64,000 nt of DNA from NCBI RefSeq assembly GCF_000382425.1, contig NZ_KB908305.1:25793-89792 (forward strand), read 5' to 3'. The position numbers and the translations under genes are program-made. The DNA comes from Empedobacter brevis NBRC 14943 = ATCC 43319. GTDB lineage: Bacteria; Bacteroidota; Bacteroidia; Flavobacteriales; Weeksellaceae. Positions 17,730 through 26,526 of the stretch are shown here, in pieces (the stretch's first letter is position 1; the number at the start of each line of letters is the position of its first letter). Under the pieces are notes generated by a model. It searched no databases. It had not been told where the DNA came from and saw only the letters and a list, made by a program, of their open reading frames with translations.

Positions 17730-18926
17730 TTATTTTAACTTTATTGATTGAGAATCATTATCATACTTATAATTAACAATAGTTCCGTTAATTAATAAAT
17801 TAATTGCTTCTTGAATTATATGCAATGGCGCTACAAACCATTCTCTTGGATTAATTCTTTCACCATTGTTATAAATATCTAAATCAAGGCAAACATTACC
17901 AAAGAATCGATGTAAAAGACTTTCAAATTTATGTATGTTGACATTCGCTATTTCGCAAGAATAAACATCTTCTACTTCATCAAATAAATAAGTCGATGAT
18001 TTTGAAGCATTTTTAATTCTTTCTTTGACAGTTGTTGTGCTTAAACCAATTTTGTATAAATCATTTATTGAAGCTATTTCAGGATTCTTTGATTTGGATT
18101 TTAAAATATAAATCCATCCTGACGAAATATCTTCTTGATAATCAACTCCTGCATTTTTGAACAATTCTTTTTCACCACCATCAATCACATCTGTAATTAA
18201 TTTTCCGTTTTTTTGAATTGCTTTTCCTAATGAACGAAACAACATATTTGAAATAGTTCCATTCTCAAAAATTGTAACAGTTCTACCTTCTAAACGAACT
18301 CTATCACCTGAAGTGTTTTCTTTTAAAACTTTTTCAGCCTTAGAAACTTCTAAATAAGCTAAAAGTCCGTCAACTAAATAAAAATTACCTTCTTTAAGAT
18401 TAGTTTCAGCATTTTTAAATTCTTTGAATCTTCTTTTCCCTTCTTTTAATTCTTGATGAACTTGTTTGAACATCATACCATATTTGGTAAACTCTTTTTC
18501 AGGAATTGATGAACGTTGTGCGATGTAATCTGCCTTATCTCTTGTTGGTTCTTTAGGAACATAATTAAATTCAAAAATTGAAGAATCTCCATCGGTATCT
18601 AGTAAACCCAACTCATCATCAGCTAAAATATCATCCAATGATTCTATTTTAGGCTCGTAATCGCCCAATAAATTGTATCGATCAAAAGCTTTTAATACAC
18701 CTTTTTTGTTGTCATTTGTTCTTAATTCTTTTAATCTAGAAGATAAAGAATATTCAGACATAGAGCTATTCGAAGGCTCTCTTTTATTCGTTTCATAAAA
18801 CGAATTTATCTCTTCAAAAGCATCTATTAACCGATCTTCATCTGTTTTTATATAATTCTGAGGTTGGTTTGAATTTAGTAAACCCAAATCATCATCATCA
18901 AAAATATCGTCTAATGTTTTAGCCAT
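17730..18926 (-). CDS. GIY-YIG nuclease (T5orf172/MUG113 type) with acidic N-terminal half
   Basis: A protein of about 398 residues that I start at MAKTLDDIF (an upstream start would add 8 residues and overlap the helicase further). The C-terminal nuclease domain (about 270-390) shows GWIYILKSK, LYKIGLSTTTVKERI, the catalytic Glu in HKFESLLHRFF and the T5orf172-like NPREWF. The N-terminal half is acidic and holds two copies of the motif LDDI-x-x-DD-x-LGLL (about residues 4-15 and 96-107). It overlaps the helicase end by 8 bp, so the two are translationally coupled. It is probably the DNA-cleaving subunit of a helicase-driven restriction complex. Confidence 0.88.
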   Translation of the reverse strand: MAKTLDDIFDDDDLGLLNSNQPQNYIKTDEDRLIDAFEEINSFYETNKREPSNSSMSEYSLSSRLKELRTNDNKKGVLKAFDRYNLLGDYEPKIESLDDILADDELGLLDTDGDSSIFEFNYVPKEPTRDKADYIAQRSSIPEKEFTKYGMMFKQVHQELKEGKRRFKEFKNAETNLKEGNFYLVDGLLAYLEVSKAEKVLKENTSGDRVRLEGRTVTIFENGTISNMLFRSLGKAIQKNGKLITDVIDGGEKELFKNAGVDYQEDISSGWIYILKSKSKNPEIASINDLYKIGLSTTTVKERIKNASKSSTYLFDEVEDVYSCEIANVNIHKFESLLHRFFGNVCLDLDIYNNGERINPREWFVAPLHIIQEAINLLINGTIVNYKYDNDSQSIKLK

Positions 18927-20913
18927 TTTGTGCTTTTTTACGTTTAGCATCTTGAATAAACAACAAAGCCTGAGCTAATCTTTGCTCTTTTGGATCATAA
19001 GATTGAATACTTGGTTTATCTCCAGTATGTTTAACCCATTCTTTGATTTTAGGCCATAAAATAACAGCCTCTTCCTCAGTCATATCAATTTTAGTCACAT
19101 TAATTGTGTCCTGAATTGATTTTAAAACAGAAGTTGTTACGTTTTTTGATAATATTTCAAAAGCTTTCTGAAATGGATTAATCGTATCAATCAAATCAAT
19201 GTTAATATCATCTATATTCACAAAGCTTCCAGCCATTTTAATGAATTTTTTTGAACCTTGCTCTTCAACTTCTCCATTTTTAATCACAGAATCAACCACT
19301 ACATATTGACGAACTGCTTCTACATCTTCTTCACTTAGATCAGGATAAACTTCACGAATAATTCGAGGTATTAAAACTGTATTAATTACTTCAGGTTCTA
19401 TATTTCCTGGCATAGCCTTAATCATCGTGTCATCTTGAAGAATACGAGCCTTTAGATCATTTAAATCACTTTCAATAATATCTTTAGCTCGTTGAGATTT
19501 AGGTTTCTTAAAGCCTTTAATTTTAATTGTATTTTCATCGTCATTTTCTAAATCGTCCTCTTCATCATCGTCCATTGGTTTGAACTTGAAGTTCGGCGCT
19601 AAGACTTGTTCCATCAACAGAGAAGCCGTAATTGCTTTTAGCATGTTATTTACTGATAATTTTACTTCATCATCCACTGCATCAGGCTGGGCAATTAAAT
19701 TTGTAAACTGAGCATGTGTTTTATTGTTACTATCTCGCGTAGCACGACCAATAATTTGAATAATCTCAGTTAATGAACCTCTATACCCAATTGTTAAAGC
19801 ATGCTGACAAAACGGCCAATCAAAACCTTCTTTTGCCATTCCTAATGCAATAATCATATCGATATCTTCAGGTGTTTTTACTCCACGTAAATATGCTGTT
19901 ATTTTATCTCTATCTTTAGGGTTATCATTAACTAAATCAGCTATTTTTAAAATTTTTCCTGATCGCTTACTTTTTACAAATAAAACTCCAGTTTCTGTAT
20001 CTTGATATTCTAATTCTCCTAAACAATCAATGATATGATTTACTTCTTCTAATTTATCTTTTGAAGATTCAGCAGAATTTACACTTGGTATATGAATAAT
20101 AGTTTTGAGATTTTCGTCCAAGATTTCTTCTAATGCAGACATTCCTCTTTCATCATCGTGTTTATAGTATCTTCCACGATAAAAATGATAACCAATTCCT
20201 AAAGATTTTAAATATTCATATCCATTTAATTGATCGTAATAATTATAGGTTACTTTGATAAACTTTTCTTCATCTTCAGGTAATAATACTGGTACACTAT
20301 CTCCTCTAAAATAAGAACCAGTCATTGCCACAATGTGCGCATTTGATTTTTCCATAATCTTACGCATTACATTTCCTAATATGTTGTCTCCATCAGCAGA
20401 AACGTGGTGAAACTCATCAATTGCTATCAAACAATTATTAAAATCAGTTTCAGTCAATCCTTCAAAAGCAAAACGTAAAGTAGCGTGTGTACAAATTAAT
20501 ATTTTCTCTTCCGATTGCATAAAATCTTTGAATGCCTGAACTTTACTTTTATCACTTCCAGGAGAACATAAATTATACTTTAGATTTAAGTCCCAATCAG
20601 CAAAGAATCCATATTTTGAAAGTTCAGTTGGAGCAAAAGAATTTCCAATAGATCTTTCTGGAACAGCAACAATTACTTTTTTTATTCCTTGATTAATTAA
20701 TTTATCTAAAGCTAAAAACATCAAAGCTCTTGATTTTCCTGAAGCAGGAGGAGCTTTTAATAATAAGTATTGTGCAGAACGTGCTTCAAATGCTTTTTCT
20801 TGCATTTCACGCATTCCATATTCATTTGTAGATTTACTTTGTCCAGTCTGTTTATAATTAACATTGACTAGATTAATTGGTTGTTTATAGTTGTTTGTTG
20901 TATTGGTTTCCAT
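18919..20913 (-). CDS. SF2 DEAD/DEAH-box helicase of a restriction-like system
   Basis: A 664-residue superfamily 2 helicase. Motif I is LLKAPPASGKSRALMF (about 52-67), motif II IAIDEFHHV, motif III VAMTGSYF and motif VI QIIGRATRD, with AKEGFDWPFCQHALTIGYRG preceding motif VI. The C-terminal third (about 430-664) has an acidic stretch (DDDEEDDLENDDEN) and resembles no domain I know. It is coupled to the GIY-YIG gene downstream, and its leader carries phased heptamer repeats. Its likely role is ATP-driven DNA translocation or unwinding that delivers the nuclease to unmodified DNA. Confidence 0.9.
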   Translation of the reverse strand: METNTTNNYKQPINLVNVNYKQTGQSKSTNEYGMREMQEKAFEARSAQYLLLKAPPASGKSRALMFLALDKLINQGIKKVIVAVPERSIGNSFAPTELSKYGFFADWDLNLKYNLCSPGSDKSKVQAFKDFMQSEEKILICTHATLRFAFEGLTETDFNNCLIAIDEFHHVSADGDNILGNVMRKIMEKSNAHIVAMTGSYFRGDSVPVLLPEDEEKFIKVTYNYYDQLNGYEYLKSLGIGYHFYRGRYYKHDDERGMSALEEILDENLKTIIHIPSVNSAESSKDKLEEVNHIIDCLGELEYQDTETGVLFVKSKRSGKILKIADLVNDNPKDRDKITAYLRGVKTPEDIDMIIALGMAKEGFDWPFCQHALTIGYRGSLTEIIQIIGRATRDSNNKTHAQFTNLIAQPDAVDDEVKLSVNNMLKAITASLLMEQVLAPNFKFKPMDDDEEDDLENDDENTIKIKGFKKPKSQRAKDIIESDLNDLKARILQDDTMIKAMPGNIEPEVINTVLIPRIIREVYPDLSEEDVEAVRQYVVVDSVIKNGEVEEQGSKKFIKMAGSFVNIDDINIDLIDTINPFQKAFEILSKNVTTSVLKSIQDTINVTKIDMTEEEAVILWPKIKEWVKHTGDKPSIQSYDPKEQRLAQALLFIQDAKRKKAQNG

Positions 20914-20990
20914 TTATTTATATTTTTATACTAATCATTAAAAGTTTTCTCTTTCTTTTAAATCTAGTTGTAATAATTCTAATACATCTC

Positions 20991-21170
20991 ATCAAATAAA
21001 AATATATTGATTATGAGTTATTTATACTTATAAAGTAGCTTTTTATCAAATAGCCATCAAATAAGATTTCTCCTGAACCAGTAAAAAATCAAATAACCAT
21101 CAAATAAAAAATTACTGTTTATCAGCTTGTTACGTTTAAAAATAACGTTTTTATCAAATGACCATCAAAT
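20991..21170. repeat. helically phased ATCAAAT heptamer repeats in the helicase leader
   Basis: The heptamer ATCAAAT occurs at 20991 and as three tandem pairs: 21045/21056, 21088/21099 and 21153/21164. Each pair has an 11-base period with spacers AGCC, AACC or GACC, and is followed by AA[G/A]. The array fills the 262-bp gap between the AlbA_2 gene end and the helicase start. The period of about one helical turn suggests an operator or iteron-like binding site for a protein; the cognate protein is unknown. Confidence 0.75.
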
Positions 21171-21175
21171 AAGAT

Positions 21176-22620
21176 TTATGCCCAATATGGAATATATTTT
21201 GTGTATTTACGAGATTTATTTTCAGGATCTTCTAATTTAATAACTCCATCTTCTAGAGCATCCTTAATAATTCGGGATGCAATAGCTGCATTTTGATCTT
21301 CAATTTTAAAACGATCACGTAAAGATTGATTAGTCATTTTATCATTTGATACATATCTTAAACAAGCATGTTGGTAACAAGCTCGGATTTTTTCTTTTTT
21401 ATCTAAATCATTTAAAGTTTTATAAGAATATATTGTTACCCTTGTCTTATTTTCTACAACAATAACACTTATTGGAGGTAATTGATATAGTTCATTATAA
21501 AAAAGACTTTATCCATACCAGATCCTTTTTCTTCACAGAATCCCATTCTTCTCATTAAATCAGCTAATTTATCATTTCGAGAATTATAAGCGTCAATAAA
21601 ACGATCAGGATTAACAATAGGTTCTCCTGGATTAGTAAACTCAATACGATCTGTAAAAATTTCAATCATTGGAAAACCTTTACTATTCAAATCTTGATGT
21701 ATTAATAAGTTAGCAACCAATTCACGAATAGCTATTTCAGGGTACATTCTTGATTCTGTTCTGAGTGCTTTACCAATCTCCTCATTAGCTGGTAATTGCC
21801 CATTAATCCAAGTAACTAGACCTTCAAATCCAAGAACATAACCTTTAGCACCTATCTGTTCACGTTCAGTTTCGACTTTATTTGTCCCCTTATAAACAAT
21901 TACTCTGACAGACTTTCGCTCAACTGATTCAAAATCTTTTAATTCCTTAGCAAATAATAAAGCTCCAAGATTTGTGATTGCATATTTTGAATGAATTTTT
22001 ACAACAATGTTATCTTCCATCAATTTTTCAATCACTCCTTTTTGAGTATTAGGGAATGGAATCTTCATTAAATCAAAATATGTTTCTGTACTTAAAAGTC
22101 TTATTACATCTGAAGTACTTAATCCATCTTTCGCAATTTCCATTTCATATGGCTTTCCAGTATTTCTCCATATTTTAGCTTGTTTTTCGGGAAATTCATT
22201 CAATAGTTTAGTATAACTACCCACCCTAATATAAGATTTATGAAAGAACTCTACTGGCTGTGTTTTAGCTGCAGGAATTATAAAAAGTGAAATATGTTTA
22301 TCATTATAATCAAACTCGTAAATTTGAAAATCAATACGAGGTTTTAACCTTGTAATTAGCCACATCTCTAGCTCTTCTTTACCTTTTGTATGAGATTTCG
22401 CTTTAAAAGTTGTACCTATAATATTGTGAGTACCATCTTCAATACCAAAAACTAAATAACCAAATTCTTTTTTCAAAATAGATGCACTATTTGATAAAGC
22501 AGAAATGCGTTCCCCTATTTCTTCTCGTGTATGGAAATTATGTTTAAATTCTAACCATTCCGCTTCTTGAGTTTGTTGAACTAAATCTTCAAGAAGTTTT
22601 ACTAAATCATTTTCATTCAT
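21176..22620 (-). pseudogene. AlbA_2/Schlafen-type ATP-binding protein, interrupted by a frameshift
   Basis: The main frame runs from ATG 22620 to a stop at 21469, but the homologous sequence continues to a stop at 21176 in the next frame. The N-terminal AlbA_2 domain (EWLEFKHNF, GYLVFGIEDG, FFHKSYIRVGS) is followed by an HATPase_c_4-like part (AIRELVANLLIHQD, EFTNPGEP, EEKGSGMDKV). After the break the other frame reads NELYQLPPISVIV and ends in a winged helix (MTNQSLRDRFKIED) finishing KYIPYWA. One base is missing at an A6 run (21499-21504, plus strand). Restored, the protein would have about 481 residues. Sequencing error, a real mutation or slippage are all possible. The gene lies 25 bases after the methyltransferase gene and was probably part of its defence operon. 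Confidence 0.85.
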
Positions 22621-22645
22621 ATCAATATGGTTATATTTTTTTCTA

Positions 22646-25336
22646 TTATTTCTTCGTTGTTTTCTTTTTAGGTTTCGCAAACAAAGTTTCTTTCGTTGTC
22701 ATTTCGTCATAGAGTTTGAAAAGATACTCTAATCGCTCTTCATCTGAATAAAACGGAGCTAAACGATAAATTTGCTCTATTGCCAAATCCAATTCTTTGT
22801 GTGCTTGTTTTAGTCCACTTGGCATTGTTTCTGGATTATACATCCACGCCATTGTTTTTTCTGGATACTTGGCACGCTCGTCTAATATTGCAAATACATA
22901 TTGATTGATCGTTTCCTTTTTCTTTTCACTTAATGTTGGAAAAGGAAAAGTATTGTAACATAGTTTTGCAGAATAACGATAATCAGTTTTTAACTTACCA
23001 CCTACTGCGTCTACCCAAATCATATGCATTTTTGAATGTAATACGCCGAATAGCCAAGGTTGGGCGTCAGAAATGATCATACATAAATTAGTTGAGATAT
23101 TATCTTTTGATAAAAAATCAATAGGAATATATCTTCTCCTTTCAGAGGATACACTTGGGATTATAATAAAATCTTTTTCAGTATTTTGTGTTATTTGAGC
23201 AAAAAGATGTGGAATATCAGCTAATTTAGGTCTTGATGATTTGTTTCTTGTCACTCTAATTTTATCAAAAATATTTTTTAACTCATCAATTTTATTTAAC
23301 TCATCAAAATCCTCATTCTCAAACCACAAACACCATCTTTCAATACCATTAATTAATTCTGTTGAACCAATTACTTTTTTAAAATATTTTTTTGTTAATG
23401 GATTATTTAAAATTAATTCTTCTTTTTCATCGGGAGTAAATAATAAATTACCTCCATCAGCAGGCATATTCCCAAAATTCATTGAGGGAAAATTTGATAT
23501 AGATTTATTTTGCTGTCCAATAAAAATATTATTTCCATCAATTAAATATGAATTAATGTTTTTAACTTCTTTAGCAATAGATTCTGTAAAAATATATTTT
23601 GGGTTGGTTGAATAATTTCTTAATCCAACAATAATTACCGTTACACCAGCATTACCTTTGGCATTATTTATCCATTTGAATGATTGGTAAGCAAAACCAA
23701 TTTCTAATTTATCTGTCAAAATACGTGGCCAAGTCAATGCGACTAATAATCCTTGGCAAATAGAATTTGTAGAGACAAAAGCTAACTGCGCATTGATCTC
23801 TTCAATATATTTAGCTCCTTTATAAAACCAAATCGAAACATAATCTAAACTTTTGTAGTCTTTTTTAAAAACCAATTCCATATCCGATTTTTGCTCTGTA
23901 TCTTGGTTTCTACTACCTAAATACGGAGGATTACCAATGATATAGATTTCGTCGTTTTCTTTTTTAGGACAAGCAATTTCCCAATCTACACGAGCTGCAT
24001 TACCAGCTGTTATGTTTCCACTTTCTTTAAGCGGTAAAATAGGATTCGATTTTCCGTAATCTAACAATTCCAACTCAAATACCTGATTCATTTGATGTTC
24101 GGCTAACCAAAGTGAAAGAATCGCCATTTCGTGTGCAAAATCTTTGATCTCAATTCCGTAGAATTGAGATAATTTGATTTCAGAAAAATAAATTTTACGT
24201 TGAGTTGCATTCAGATCCAATAATTCTTTGATAATCTGAATTTCGAGATTTCGTAATTCCTTGTACGTAATAATTAAGAAGTTTCCACTACCACACGCTG
24301 GATCGAAAAATTTAATTTTTCCTAATCTGTTCAATAAAGCTTCTAACCCTTTTATTTTCCCTTTATTTTTTTCTAATTCATCATACAATTCATCTAAGAA
24401 TAAAGGTTTGATTAACTTCAGAATATTGACAACCGAAGTATAATGCATTCCCAAATTATTACGTTCGGATGGATCTGCAACTGCTTGAATCATCGAACCA
24501 AAAATATCAGGATTAATTTCGGACCAATCTAATTCACCAGAGTCCAAAAGAATTTGACGTGCTTTAGTCGAAAATTTAGGACATTGAATATCATCACGAA
24601 ATAAACCACCATTTACATACGGAAATTTATCAAAATAAGGTTCAAAGCTTCCTTTTCCTTCTGGTGTATTTAACTTTTTGAAAAGTGTTGTTAAAAATAA
24701 ATCAACATCAGAACCATCTTTCTTTGTGTTATTTGCAAGAGACTCTGTAAAAATACTTTTCACTTCAAAAATCCCAGTATCTTCCGCAAAAAAACAAAAC
24801 AACAATCGTGATAAAAAGATATTAAGTTGATGACTTCCTTGCGCTATCCAATGAGGATTATCAACCACCAAAATATCATATAATTCTCCTAATTTATAGG
24901 CAGCATCACGATCTAATTTATTATCATTACTAACTCTGTAAATCTCAGCACCAGAAAGTGGCAAGAAAAAATCAGTCTGTTCTCCCAACTGTTCAATTGA
25001 GAACTCTTTATTATTTCCTAATTTGGTATCAACAGCTAAAACATCTTTAAAATCAGTTACAACAATAAAACGAGGTTTTTGTTTCTTGATTTTTTCATCT
25101 TTTGCTAATTCGTCGATTAGGTTTAATAAGTTAGCCTGTTTTTCTACTTTGAAAAATATTTTTCCTTTATAAAATAATTCTCCATCAATTTTAGAAAGGT
25201 TATAATCTCCTTTTTTAAGACGTGTGATTGTTGTTTTAGAAAGTCCAAATGATAACAAAAACTCATAAATAAAGTTTTCTTGCTCAATGTTTTGAGATAA
25301 AGTATGTAGATTTTGTTGAATTTCTGATTTTTTCAT
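22646..25336 (-). CDS. MmeI-like class I DNA methyltransferase (type IIG-like)
   Basis: An 896-residue adenine-specific DNA methyltransferase of MmeI architecture. The N-terminal domain (about 1-150) corresponds to the MmeI nuclease region. A helical spacer follows, with LSRLLFCFFAEDTGIF, FPYVNGGLF and ADPSERNNLGMHYTS. The methyltransferase core has motif I FFDPACGSGNFLI (about 345) and motif IV IIGNPPYLGS (about 470). The last 350 residues should hold the target-recognition domain. Where nuclease-active relatives carry an E-x-K, this protein reads FKVEKQANL, so I cannot confirm a working nuclease. It is the first gene of the minus-strand defence operon and presumably protects host DNA. Confidence 0.88.
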   Translation of the reverse strand: MKKSEIQQNLHTLSQNIEQENFIYEFLLSFGLSKTTITRLKKGDYNLSKIDGELFYKGKIFFKVEKQANLLNLIDELAKDEKIKKQKPRFIVVTDFKDVLAVDTKLGNNKEFSIEQLGEQTDFFLPLSGAEIYRVSNDNKLDRDAAYKLGELYDILVVDNPHWIAQGSHQLNIFLSRLLFCFFAEDTGIFEVKSIFTESLANNTKKDGSDVDLFLTTLFKKLNTPEGKGSFEPYFDKFPYVNGGLFRDDIQCPKFSTKARQILLDSGELDWSEINPDIFGSMIQAVADPSERNNLGMHYTSVVNILKLIKPLFLDELYDELEKNKGKIKGLEALLNRLGKIKFFDPACGSGNFLIITYKELRNLEIQIIKELLDLNATQRKIYFSEIKLSQFYGIEIKDFAHEMAILSLWLAEHQMNQVFELELLDYGKSNPILPLKESGNITAGNAARVDWEIACPKKENDEIYIIGNPPYLGSRNQDTEQKSDMELVFKKDYKSLDYVSIWFYKGAKYIEEINAQLAFVSTNSICQGLLVALTWPRILTDKLEIGFAYQSFKWINNAKGNAGVTVIIVGLRNYSTNPKYIFTESIAKEVKNINSYLIDGNNIFIGQQNKSISNFPSMNFGNMPADGGNLLFTPDEKEELILNNPLTKKYFKKVIGSTELINGIERWCLWFENEDFDELNKIDELKNIFDKIRVTRNKSSRPKLADIPHLFAQITQNTEKDFIIIPSVSSERRRYIPIDFLSKDNISTNLCMIISDAQPWLFGVLHSKMHMIWVDAVGGKLKTDYRYSAKLCYNTFPFPTLSEKKKETINQYVFAILDERAKYPEKTMAWMYNPETMPSGLKQAHKELDLAIEQIYRLAPFYSDEERLEYLFKLYDEMTTKETLFAKPKKKTTKK

Positions 25337-25444
25337 TAATAGTTAGTTGTTAACTTATCGGTATATTGATTTCAAATTTACGGAAAATCTTGGAGAGCAA
25401 ATGATTTTGATAATTTATTAAATTTACAATTAAACGCTAATACA

Positions 25445-26059
25445 ATGAATAAAAGACTGAAACTAATTGAAGAAATCACACAACGAAGTGAATCTAAAGA
25501 TTGGGCAAATGCAAAAAATGAATGGTCTTTCTTACATATCTATTATTCGGATGAAACTCAACAATGTTTATGTACACAGCAAATACATAATATCTGTGTG
25601 ATAAAAAATAAAATTAATGGAGTTATTACTGAAGTTGGAAATAAATGTGTAAATCAATTTTTAGGAATAACTACTGGTGACAACATATTAAAATCAATAC
25701 AGCATCTAAGAAAAGATAAACAAAATAGCTTAAATATGTTTGCATTAGATTATTTATTAAAAAACAATGTGATAACTACAAAAGATTATGATTTCTATAA
25801 AAACATTAGATTAAAAAGATATCTAAGTCAAGGCAGATTAAAATGGAAGTTAGATATCAACCAAAAGTTCACAAATTTTACTAGTTATGAATTCACAAAA
25901 AAACTTCAAAAAATAAATGATTTGATTGAAAAGATGACAGTCCAAAATCACAATACCGATTTTATCAAAAGTGTAAAAGAAAATTTCATCTCATATGGGA
26001 AAATTACTGAAAAACAACGAGATGCTTTAAATAATATTTATAAACAATATAATACCTAA
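25445..26059 (+). CDS. uncharacterised protein with a Cys-rich zinc-finger-like segment
   Basis: A 204-residue protein. Cys41, Cys43, His48, Cys51 and Cys68 in the pattern CLC-x4-H-x2-C followed by GNKC suggest a small treble-clef or zinc-ribbon fold. The rest is helical and basic, ending in the repeated-looking YGKITEKQRDALNNIYK. I know similar Cys patterns only from uncharacterised phage and bacterial proteins. The gene is divergent from the methyltransferase gene, with 108 bases between the starts, so it could regulate the defence operon or be unrelated cargo. Confidence 0.72.
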   Translation: MNKRLKLIEEITQRSESKDWANAKNEWSFLHIYYSDETQQCLCTQQIHNICVIKNKINGVITEVGNKCVNQFLGITTGDNILKSIQHLRKDKQNSLNMFALDYLLKNNVITTKDYDFYKNIRLKRYLSQGRLKWKLDINQKFTNFTSYEFTKKLQKINDLIEKMTVQNHNTDFIKSVKENFISYGKITEKQRDALNNIYKQYNT

Positions 26060-26107
26060 TAGTAAATATTTAATTATTTTTACATCATTAAAATAGTAAT
26101 TACGTAT

Positions 26108-26242
26108 GCGTAAGCTATCGTTTTGGTTAAACTGAAATTGCGACCTTCATTTGACAACCAATCAGCGATAGGCTTACGCCCATGTCTATATATGGCGTGG
26201 GCTAAGTCTTTCTGGTTGTCAGGCCGTCGCAAGCCTCAGTTT
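26108..26242. repeat. large imperfect palindrome (structured DNA/RNA element)
   Basis: Within a 228-bp gap, nested inverted repeats form a long hairpin. The outer stem AAACTGA..TTGCGAC (26129-26144) pairs with GTCGCAA..TCAGTTT (26226-26242). A perfect inner stem TGACAACCA (26152-26160) pairs with 26213-26221, and an apical GCCCA/TGGGC arm lies near 26178-26202. A competing stem pairs 26108-26120 with 26166-26179 (GCGTAAGC-TATCG). The segment is clearly more GC-rich than its surroundings. No family is recognised. Confidence 0.7.
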
Positions 26243-26287
26243 TAGAAATGTATTTAGTTCCACGCTACTTTTTAAACTTCAAAAGAC

Positions 26288-26500
26288 ATGGAAAACAATG
26301 AGATTAATTCAATTCACGATTTAGATAAATTTTTCAAAGAAGCAGAATCAGAACAAGAAGAAAGAAATTTCAGTCTAAAAGTGAATAAAAAATCACATCA
26401 AATGTTGAAAATACTTTCTTTAAAAACGGGGCTACCTATGAGAGATTTAGTTTCATTATTAATTGAAAATTACTACAACGAAAAAATTAGAAATCAGTAA
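26288..26500 (+). CDS. ribbon-helix-helix-like small DNA-binding protein
   Basis: A 70-residue acidic protein. Residues 27-68 read as a strand (NFSLKVNKKS) followed by two helices (HQMLKILSLKTG, MRDLVSLLIENYYNEK), the ribbon-helix-helix layout used by plasmid partition proteins and antitoxins. It follows the large palindrome by about 45 bases and precedes the phosphatase gene by 26 bases. It may autoregulate through the palindrome, but that is speculation. Confidence 0.72.
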   Translation: MENNEINSIHDLDKFFKEAESEQEERNFSLKVNKKSHQMLKILSLKTGLPMRDLVSLLIENYYNEKIRNQ

Positions 26501-26526
26501 TTTTATACTACCTAAACAATATTCTT

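Noticed and set aside
20914..21175. A CRISPR array or small gene in the repeat region
   Set aside because: The repeats are 7-mers in 11-base-spaced pairs with irregular gaps, not repeat-spacer units, and there are no cas genes. Short frames through the repeats have no coding character.
21490..21510. Programmed -1 ribosomal frameshifting in the AlbA_2 gene as the firm explanation
   Set aside because: A -1 slip on the U6 run would restore the frame, but the zero-frame phasing is not the classical X-XXY-YYZ. A plain deletion or sequencing error is simpler, so slippage is kept only as an option.
26126..26242. An integron attC site in the palindrome
   Set aside because: GTTAAAC resembles a core site, but its orientation relative to the stems is wrong, no matching RYYYAAC partner lies at the other end, and no integron integrase is nearby.
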